A program made the translations under genes and the position numbers. A DNA stretch of 64,000 nt from contig VXAA01006528.1 of NCBI GenBank assembly GCA_013399115.1, positions 320,834 through 384,833 on the forward strand. The letters are read 5' to 3'. Each line of letters opens with the position of its first letter. Position 1 is the stretch's first letter. The stretch comes from Anseranas semipalmata (Eukaryota > Chordata > Aves > Anseriformes > Anseranatidae). The notes beneath the pieces were generated by a model. That model was given only the letters and a program-made list of their open reading frames with translations. It was not told where the DNA came from and did no database searches. Shown one piece after another: positions 56,887 through 64,000 of the stretch.

Positions 56887-59800
56887 CTGTGGAGGAGAAA
56901 ACGTACCACTGTAGAGGCAGTGGGCCTGGGGAGCAGATTCCCAGCTGTCCCACTGCTCTGTGAGGTTAACAGATGCAAAGATGAGCTGCAAAGATGCACT
57001 TCCTTACAGGCCCAAGGAGGGAAAGAAAACTCCATCTCCTTTCCTTGTCATGACTCCCCATAAGTCTCTTTTGTCACTCCCAGGTGTCTTCCTCTTTACT
57101 TGCCTCTTTTAGCTTGCACGAGTCACTGTTTCTCCTGCAGTAGCCTAGTTATCTCACCTTGCTTGGGAGTGAGAGCTGGACATAAGGGCTGAGGTGGTCC
57201 TCAGAGGTTCATTTTCTTCAAGAATACCTTCCCCAAGGTCTCTTCCTTGGCAAGTGGCTGCATCTGTGTAAGATGCCATCTGTGTAAGCTAGTTAGCCCG
57301 GTGTGGGTGCCCCTGAAAGGTGAGCTGCCCACAGCTCCCTTCTATCTTCCTTGTCTTTTAGCCTCCTGTTTTCCCACTTCCTCATTTTCAGGACTCTCCC
57401 ATTCACTCGATTATTGCCCAGAGCACACCAGGGTCTCCAGGAAAGAGCTAAATAACTCACCTTAATGAAATACCTTTTCATAGTACAGCGATAAAAAGCA
57501 AAGGCACAGAAGTTGGGGAAGAAAGGCATTCCTGGCAGTTCAGAACATATGGGCCCTACAAAGAGGCAAATAAAGACATGGACTTGGTGATAAACTCCAG
57601 TGCTGAGGTCCCACCAGCCGTCAGCAATAACCTCGCCATCAAATGACAGCCCTCCATGAAAAACCCCCATGCATTCAGGTGCCTCCCTGAACCTTGGTGA
57701 GAAACTCCACTGCTTCCTGATCATCTCTATCACCCAAAGCACGAGAAGAGGCTGGTGCTAAGGACACACATGGCTGCCATCAGCTGTGAGAGATGATGCT
57801 CACGACCAGATGTCTTCTCCCCACCCTGGGATTACTACCTGCCCCTCTCCCCCACCTGCTCCCGAGTCTCTGTCTCCTCCCAGCGATGGGGTCCAGTGCT
57901 GGCTGGGCAGGACCCCCATCCATCTGTCTGCCCCTGGGAGTCACAGTTGGCTTTACCCTTGGGGATGACTCCGTGGTTTTCATACTCATCCAGTCTCCGG
58001 ACCAGGGGGTTCTGGCAGCCGTACAGAGCACGAAGGTGGCAGGCAGAGCTGGCATGGTGGGCGGCCTGCAGGGACCTGAAGAACTGGCGGTACTCATGGT
58101 TGGAGAGTGGCGTTCCCGGCTGCTGTGCCTTCCCACCTTGAGGGCCGGCAGTGCAGCCCCAGCCTGAGAGCGCTGGTGAAAAATAAAATGCAGGGAGGTA
58201 GAAGGAAGAGGATATGCTAACGTTGGCACACTCAGAAGAGGTGGTGGGCTCAACCCAGACCTCCGTTGCCTTCTCCGGATGCAGGGTCCACAACATGGGA
58301 AATGCCATGACAGGGTCAAGATGGGGGTCTAGGCATGGATGGGACCTGCTCTGCCCGTGCTAACAGGGGTGTAGTATTTTGGGGACACTACATGGCTGAA
58401 GGGCCTTGACCAAAATCTCTGGACATTGAAGTCCTGATCTGGGAGAAAGGTCTTGGAAGTTACAGCTGGAACTGGGAATGCAGCTCTGCTGTCAGGGCTG
58501 GAGCAAGGAGGTGGTTTCCTTTCAAGATTTTCGTGTTTGCAAATTCTCTTCCTCTGGGTAAGTGTGTCCAGACCCCTGGAGTTAATGGAGCATGCCCCAA
58601 CAGATAACGTGTATGCCTTTAAAATGGTCCAAGTATTCGCTGAACCCATATGCAAAACTTAAAGCCAGTTCTTCCCTGTAAAGAACGGTATGAAAGCTGG
58701 CGAAATCAAACATTCGGAGGTTAGATGTGCCCAAAGTACCACGTGCAATCTTAGTTTCATCTTCTTGTGCATGTGCTTTTTATACATTCTTTAAGTACAC
58801 AGAAAGCTACTCTTTTTTCCTTAGGACTTCCAGCTCCTTCACTATAGAGACTGGACCTGCCCAGGCAGGGGATCAGGGAATCAAAGTTTTCCAGGTTAGG
58901 CTCGTGCTGCAATCAAGACATCTGCCTCATTTCCCACAGTTTGGAAGGTGTACGGAAGAAGAAGGCAGGAAGATGCTGGAAGAGGAGGGATAGTTCAGTG
59001 GGTACTCTTCCAAGAAGTAGGTTTTATTCCTGGCTACACCACAGAGGCTTCTGTATGATGTTAGGCAAGTAGTGGGTTTCTCAGCATGTTATTAATGGCA
59101 TTTTCCTTACCTTGTGGCTTGCCATTTATAGGAAGGCTGAGGTCTCTTGCAGTTTTGGAATCTGCATGTGCTGTATTTTGAATATAAGTGCTACATTAAC
59201 ATGTGTACTCTGAGAAGACAGGGCTGAGGCACCTCAAACTGAGAGTCTAAAAATAGTGGATATTTTTAACTTTAATCCCTCTCTGCCCTCATTGTGCCAT
59301 TCACAAAATCAGTATAAATCAATTAATAGCTGTGAAGCACTAAAATAATAGAGTATATGAAAAGTTCATGAGGAAATGAGTCATTCGAATGGGATCAGCA
59401 AATAAATCAGTCCAACACTGAACAGTAAGGGTGACATAACTAACTCAATAGCTTAATGACTAGCTGCTCGTTACAAAGGCATTGTCCATCTTGGGTCTGA
59501 AGAAGCCAAAACCCAAGTGAAAAAAGAGAAGCCAGGTGATTAAAGAGCTGTATTACCATGTCCATGCACAGGGGGAACATGTCTAAAGTTGCAAAATGAA
59601 TGTGATTTAGGCCTGCTTTAAGTATACTCTTTAACTTTGCCACCTCTGGAGTAGTCTGTTAACCTAGGATGTCTTTTTTTTTTTTTTTTTTTTGGTAAAA
59701 GCAAACTTTAAATTTTCCTCATGGCCTCTATCTTGTTAACATCTGTGCCATCTTACTAAAATCTGTGTGCCTATAGATGCAGCAGTATCAAACAAAAGCA

Positions 59801-60515
59801 TGTAGCTCCTGCCCTTGAAAGGATCACAGAGGTTATCAAGCCCTCTGTGAGACAGCATTAGATGAGAATGAGGCACTTTGCCAAGTGACTTGGGGAAATC
59901 TGCAGAAAGTGGGGGACTGAGGAGACCAGGAAATATGGGACCCCTCCACAGCCTCCTGCTAGGATGTAGCCTGATGGGCCAGGCCTTTCTGTCCATTTCT
60001 TCCAGCTATTTGTTGTTTCTTCCAACTTCTGTTTGTCCTTAGCCAAGGTCCTCCCTCAGATCTCCTGCCTCCGCTACCTCCTCATCTGGCCAGTTCTTCC
60101 CTTCCTGGCTGGTGGTTCAAGTCCAAATCCCTGCCTTTGCTCTCATTTCTGGTCTGTGCGCCAGCCTGTCTCACATCTCCAGTCCCCACTCTGTTCCAGC
60201 CTCTGCCCAGTTTTGTCCAGTTCCAAGTCCTCCTCCTTTGGCTCCTCAGTCAATCCCCATCTCTCCTTGATGAATAAAATAGGAGCTCCAATGGATAAAG
60301 ACTGGCAAAATTGTAAGCATCTGAGATCTGTATATCTGAGGTGTTCAAGGGTACTCCTGTCTCTTTGTCTCACCTCCATCATGCCCAGGCTGAGGTACAT
60401 TAGGGGTGAGGAGGCAAAGAGCAACTGGGTTGGCTGTCCTTTCTTACGCCCTGACGTGAAGGGGAGACATTTCCTACTCACCGGACAGGACCAGGAAAGC
60501 CCATGTGGCTGACAT
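56215..60515 (-). CDS. ACRBP: Acrosin-binding-protein-like gene, N-terminal half (four exons)
   Basis: ACRBP (sp32) is a secretory protein of the sperm acrosome that in mammals binds proacrosin. Four minus-strand exons join in phase: 60515-60482 (start and signal peptide), 58172-57957, 57555-57461 and 56886-56215. The product carries CHLRALYGCQNP, LDEYENHGV, ICSELPGMPFFPNFC and YRCTMKR, which follow human ACRBP residue for residue at Cys, NP, LD-YENHG, F-x-x-F-C and Y-R-C. The diverged middle region follows. The conserved Cys-rich C-terminal half of mammalian ACRBP is not found downstream, so the gene is truncated, continues in unrecognised exons, or encodes only the N-terminal half. Identity rests on the two exons at 57.5-58.2 kb. 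Confidence 0.75.
57461..57555 (-). CDS. ACRBP: ACRBP-like exon 3: Cys-rich segment
   Basis: Acceptor CTCTTTGTAG, donor GTGAGT at 57460; 95 bases, phase 1 in, phase 0 out, open. It encodes GPICSELPGMPFFPNFCAFA then FYRCTMKRYFIK. Human ACRBP has C-S-x-L-P, F-x-x-F-C, Y-R-C and Y-x-x-K in matching positions. All three Cys of the segment are kept. Confidence 0.88.
57957..58172 (-). CDS. ACRBP: ACRBP-like exon 2: conserved Cys / LDEYENHG region
   Basis: Acceptor TTTTTCACCAG just above 58172, donor GTAAAG at 57956; 216 bases, phase 1 in and out. It encodes LSNHEYRQFFRSLQAAHHAS, CHLRALYGCQNPLVRRLDEY and ENHGVIPK. Human ACRBP has L-S-x-x-E-Y-x-x-F-F, C-x-L-R-A-x-x-G-C-x-N-P and L-D-x-Y-E-N-H-G in the same order and spacing. 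A second acceptor eight bases inside (CTCTCAG) would be out of phase with this one and less likely. Confidence 0.85.
58173..60481 (-). other. Proposed intron 1 of the ACRBP-like gene
   Basis: No exon recognised on either strand. It contains a T-run at 59674-59693. The frame continuing upstream of exon 2 to 58308 passes through the polypyrimidine tract and acceptor and has no leader, so I treat it as intron. Confidence 0.45.
59674..59693. repeat. Poly(T) tract
   Basis: 20 T in a row within the proposed first intron of the ACRBP-like gene. Confidence 0.95.
60482..60515 (-). CDS. ACRBP: ACRBP-like exon 1: start codon and signal peptide
   Basis: ATG at 60515-60513 in the context GCCATGT, encoding MSATWAFLVLS, then donor GTGAGT read from 60481 downwards; phase 1 out. 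Joined to exon 2 it continues ALSGWGCTAG, giving a short hydrophobic leader with small residues for cleavage. It is chosen because phase, donor and leader fit. The intron to exon 2 would be 2.3 kb. Another upstream start is possible. Confidence 0.5.
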
Positions 60516-63500
60516 GGCACCGTGCACGCTGCCTGAGGCAGCCCCTGAGCTGATGGAGGCGTCACCCCTGCTGCCTCCCTGCCTGCGTCCTCCCTGCTCC
60601 TGCCCCAGGGGAGCCGGGGGAGGCAGTGGGGGAGCACAGCCCGGTTTCCCCATGGCTGGTGACATCGGGTGGTGTCACAGACACCGCTGTTCCTCGCTCT
60701 GTTGTCCCCTGCTTCCGTTGTCCCCCTCTTTCTCCTGCCCACACCTGTCCCGCCCTGCGTGCTGCCTGGCGGTGGCCGCATATTGGGTTCATGTCAGAAG
60801 TATATTCTCCATACTTCTCCCTCACCCAGGGTTGTGGTCTTGGTGTCTCACCTGTGCTCAGCCAGCTGTGTCCTTCACGGGGCAGTCCCTTCTCGGCCTC
60901 TGTCTGTCCGTCGTCTCAGGAGCTCAGTGCGGCTCGTCGCCCTCCCCACACAACAGGCCGCCTCTCTCCTCCCTTATTCAGCCTCGCGAGGACTGGTGTC
61001 TCATCAGCCAGGTCGTGGCCTGGGGACTCGGCTTTGTCCAAGCGTGGCTGCTCTGGAGACCGGCACCTTGTCCCTGCCTGACTGCTCTGTGGTGTTTTAG
61101 GTTTCGCAGCTTGCTTATGCTACACATCAAACAATGTGCTTTTCTGCCATATCCCACAATATTCCCAGCTCTGCACAAAACAAACTCTCTTCTGTATCTG
61201 CTTTCTTTTTCTGCAGCACCTTTTTGGGGTGCGCGTTGACCACATGCTTGGAGCTGCTCTTGAATGGTAGCAGAAAGAGACTGAAGCAGATGGATGACTC
61301 TACCCTCCTAAAATCAGAAGGATGGTTCAGCAGGGTAAAGGCCTACCTGCTGAGTGGCAATACCTTGTAGACTCTCGGGGTACACCTGGGGAGGGAGAGC
61401 TCAGCTTCCCTGCCTCTCACGTGGGACCAGAGCCTGCAGCTTCTGCCTGCTGCCAGGAGGACTGGAAGCACCTTCTCCCCAAGGGGTCACACCTGCCAAA
61501 TCCCCGTGGGACATCTTCCCTCTGTCCTTAAAGGGCCCTGGAACCCACGTCTATTGCGATACCGTCCTCTGACATACCATTGAACAGCCAGTTCAGTTTG
61601 CTTCTCATTTTGAATGGAAAAAGCTGCTGGCTTACTTTTCTTTTTGTTGTGAACACTCTGTAGAGAATAATTATACACGTGTGAATTGCCATGTTCCTGG
61701 GGGCACAGTGGGAATCCACGTGACTAAAGAGGTGTGATGCCATTGCAGAGCTGGTATTCACATTTGCAGTTTTTAAGCATCTTCTTTCTCTAACCTGTAC
61801 CTTTCTAGGTGTTCAGAAGTCAGCATCTTAAAATGCCTGCCTTCTACTGCTGTACAAACATAGTGCAAAGCAAAATAGGTGACCTAATTTTCTATCCCAC
61901 AACACCCACTCCTGTACAGCATACTTCTGCTCTGAAAAGAGATCCTTGAGAAGGGGGACTGCATGTTGGTGCTCAAAACTATCCAAACTAAACCATATCA
62001 GTGTTCATGCAGAAACAGTTGTGTGTGGCTGTTTTTTTCTGCTCGCCGCCAGCCCTGTAAGCTCAGTCGGGAATGCGGCAGCCAAACTGCCATTTTGCTG
62101 GAGCACAGGACAGGAAATTCTGCCTTTGGTCTGCTGCTGTTGTTAATGTGTGAACAGGCTGAAATCTCTTCTCCCAGCCCTGTGTGTGCCTGGCTGAGCC
62201 ACTGAAGGTGACTGAGCAAAATGCTCCTCCGGTGAAGGCAATGCAGGGGACTCCAGGCAGATGCAGAAAGCAGTGCAGCTTTTCCCTCCGCCTGCAGAAC
62301 AGGACTGCATTGTGTTCTCATTTAGCTCATGGGGACAAAAGGTGACAGAGAGAAAATGGCTTGAGGCATCTCTATTTTATTATACAAAACTCAGCAAGCT
62401 GACAGGCAGCTCTCTGTGGCACATGTAGTTGACCCCATCTTTGTTATGTGAGCTGCCCTGGCTAGCGGACCTGACTGCCAGTATCACGATGTGTGGCAGA
62501 ACAGGTGGTGACCCTGACTCATGTTTCTGAGCATCATTTTCCTCTGGCCTAGGTTGCTTTTGTTTCCTAAATACTTAATCTCTTGTAATCTTGATCTACA
62601 ACACTGCTACTAGGGCTGGTATTTGTTACATCTGTTTTCTTTTTCTGATCAGGAGCTGCCATCCCTGACTTTGCTTTGACCTCCTGGATGGAGTGAAGAG
62701 AAACAGCTTGGTGGCCAGGAGCAACTAAACACTGAGACAGTAAAGATATTGCTCACAAGGTGAGAAGCTGAATGGAAATTCAGCGGTGAGAATTGTCTGG
62801 AAAAGAAAGAAAAGAGCGAATGCAGAAAATTTGGTGTGTGCTGTGCTGCACGCTTTGCACTTATCCTGCTTCTTCTGCTCCTGTATTACATAGACTGCTT
62901 TCAGGAAGATTCGTAGGCAGGGTATGATAAAGATGAACCACAATCTTAGGGAATCTTAAGAACCTTTCAAAAGGAGCCTATCTGAAATGAAATGAAATCC
63001 TGTGTATTTTTCAGCAAAGACTATACTCAGAATGTTAGAAGGCATATAAAAATAAAGTGTGGCTTTTTCTTCCTTTCACTCTGACTATATTTTTAACATT
63101 TTGTTGGTCAATTAGCTGCCTTGAGTTCCATGCCTTGGGCCAGTGCTATTATTTTATTTGTACTGCGTATGCTTTTCAGCCCTGAGTGTTGTAAGCAGAA
63201 CTTTGGAAATCAGTATAACCAGTGTGATGTTGTCTTCCAAAATCAGCAGATCAGCCGAATCAAAACCTGAGGGGTTTATCCTGCTGCATTCTTCTCAGAT
63301 TCTGACCTCCCACACGGAAGATGATGATGTTAACTCTGTAAGCAGTGCCTTCCAGCTAATCTGCTAGGATTCATTTCCCAGTTCTGTCCTCCATATCAGT
63401 GTAACTAATAAAAAAACAGGAGCCTTGAAATGTTTCAGTCTCATTTCCATGCTTGATTAATAAAACAGGTTATCATTCCATTCAGTTGCCTATCTGTTCT

Positions 63501-63710
63501 GGCAAAACTTCTGTATCTAGACAAAATCTAGATACAATTTGCTGCAGAATATGTAGGGTTTTCTTTTTAAGCAAAAGATCTATGAGTGCACTGTTAGCTA
63601 ACGGTGGTTGACGGAGGTCTCTGGAGGCCCTTTATGGACCTCTCCCTCAGAGAAGCAGCAAGGATTATTCATTGCTAGTTCCTCTGTTCACTCCAGCAGG
63701 TAGCAAGACC
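60516..63710. other. GC-rich then AT-rich flank, no gene assigned
   Basis: From about 60.5 to 61.1 kb the DNA is GC-rich and C/T-rich on the + strand and may include the ACRBP-like promoter; several long frames overlap there in different phases. From 61.2 to 63.7 kb the sequence is mixed, with a short frame at 63143-63367 of no recognisable family. Confidence 0.4.
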
Positions 63711-64000
63711 ATGGGCGACGCACAGAAGGACCAGCTTCACCAGGGAAGTCCTGTGAGAGCTGAACTGCACCCGTTTCCCTCCAGAAGGCTCGCAGGAGAT
63801 ACCCTCCAGGACTCTGATGAAAGACAAGACTGCAAGCAGGAGCTGGAGACAGAAAACGGGGTGGAGCCGTCTTTTGGAAAGAGACAGGGAAGGGTAACTC
63901 CCTGTGTGATGGCAGTGTGGGAGTGCGAGGACGGTGGCGGCACCCCCATCAGCAAGGTTATCCTTGCTGGCGACAAGCCAGACCCACCCGTGTGTGGGAA
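63711..64000 (+). CDS. Open frame running off the right edge, unrecognised
   Basis: ATG at 63711 in the context agaccATGGG (A at -3, G at +4), open for 96 codons to the window end. It starts MGDAQKDQLHQGSPVRAELH and later has VMAVWECEDGGGTPISKVI. The composition is polar and charged, with no signal peptide or membrane segment and no domain I know. A possible acceptor (cactccagcag) ends at 63699, so this may be a first coding exon. Possible donors exist at 63893 (gtaact) and 63957. It may be chance, since the region is GC-rich; the length, start context and lack of stops make it worth keeping. Confidence 0.35.
   Translation, partial: MGDAQKDQLHQGSPVRAELHPFPSRRLAGDTLQDSDERQDCKQELETENGVEPSFGKRQGRVTPCVMAVWECEDGGGTPISKVILAGDKPDPPVCG

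Noticed and set aside
57835..58308. Start of the ACRBP-like protein at an ATG near 58308
   Set aside because: The frame upstream of 58172 runs through a pyrimidine tract and a good acceptor and lacks a signal peptide; the exon at 60515-60482 fits better.
60505..61239. 244-codon plus-strand frame
   Set aside because: Two other frames on the same strand are open over the same bases and it has no start context or domain; a product of GC and C/T-rich sequence, and it overlaps the proposed ACRBP-like exon 1 on the other strand.
1..64000. tRNA, rRNA, CRISPR, bacterial operons or a viral genome
   Set aside because: No cloverleaf with A and B boxes, spaced repeats, ribosome-binding sites or viral gene order seen by eye; the exon-intron structure is eukaryotic.

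Overview
The window reads as vertebrate, most likely avian, nuclear DNA. The coding signal is split into short exons with GT..AG borders and consistent phases. Introns are modest. Both dispersed repeats I recognise are antisense 3' fragments of CR1 LINEs, and I see no mammalian SINEs. Crocodilian or turtle DNA is not excluded. There is no prokaryotic gene structure, CRISPR array or viral genome.

Left third (about 0.9-28.8 kb, + strand): a multi-exon gene for an ovochymase-type polyprotease (OVCH1-like). In order it holds CUB-A, CUB-B, a linker, a trypsin-like domain (SP2), CUB-C, CUB-D, a linker, CUB-E and a last protease domain (SP3), with an AATAAA 45 bases after the ancestral stop. Ovochymase-1 polyproteins normally begin with another protease domain, which would lie off the left edge. 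I rebuilt the exons from splice sites, phase and family motifs. All exons from CUB-A to the end of SP2 (930-9935, 527 codons) are open and phase-compatible. The 3' half carries at least five disabling changes: TGA codons in CUB-C and SP3 (and perhaps CUB-D), two 1-base losses in CUB-E, and a frameshift in SP3. SP2 also has Gly for Asp194 (GGSGGP for GDSGGP), and SP3 has MAES where the activated N-terminus (IVGG) should be. The gene therefore looks like a polyprotease eroding from its 3' end, or one now used as a shorter product.

Middle (28.8-54.8 kb): no exon I can support. It holds two CR1 fragments, simple repeats, a small assembly gap, and a single N flanked by duplicated sequence.

Right part: a CpG-rich island with a 245-base gap (about 54.77-55.41 kb), then a minus-strand gene resembling the N-terminal half of acrosin-binding protein (ACRBP), with exons at 60515-60482, 58172-57957, 57555-57461 and 56886-56215. 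The conserved Cys-rich C-terminal half of ACRBP is not visible. At the right edge a + strand frame opens at 63711 in a good start context and runs off the window; I do not recognise it.

The two recognised genes belong to families tied to fertilisation (egg or oviduct extracellular proteases; the sperm acrosome). They sit about 27 kb apart, tail to tail. Any functional link is inference.
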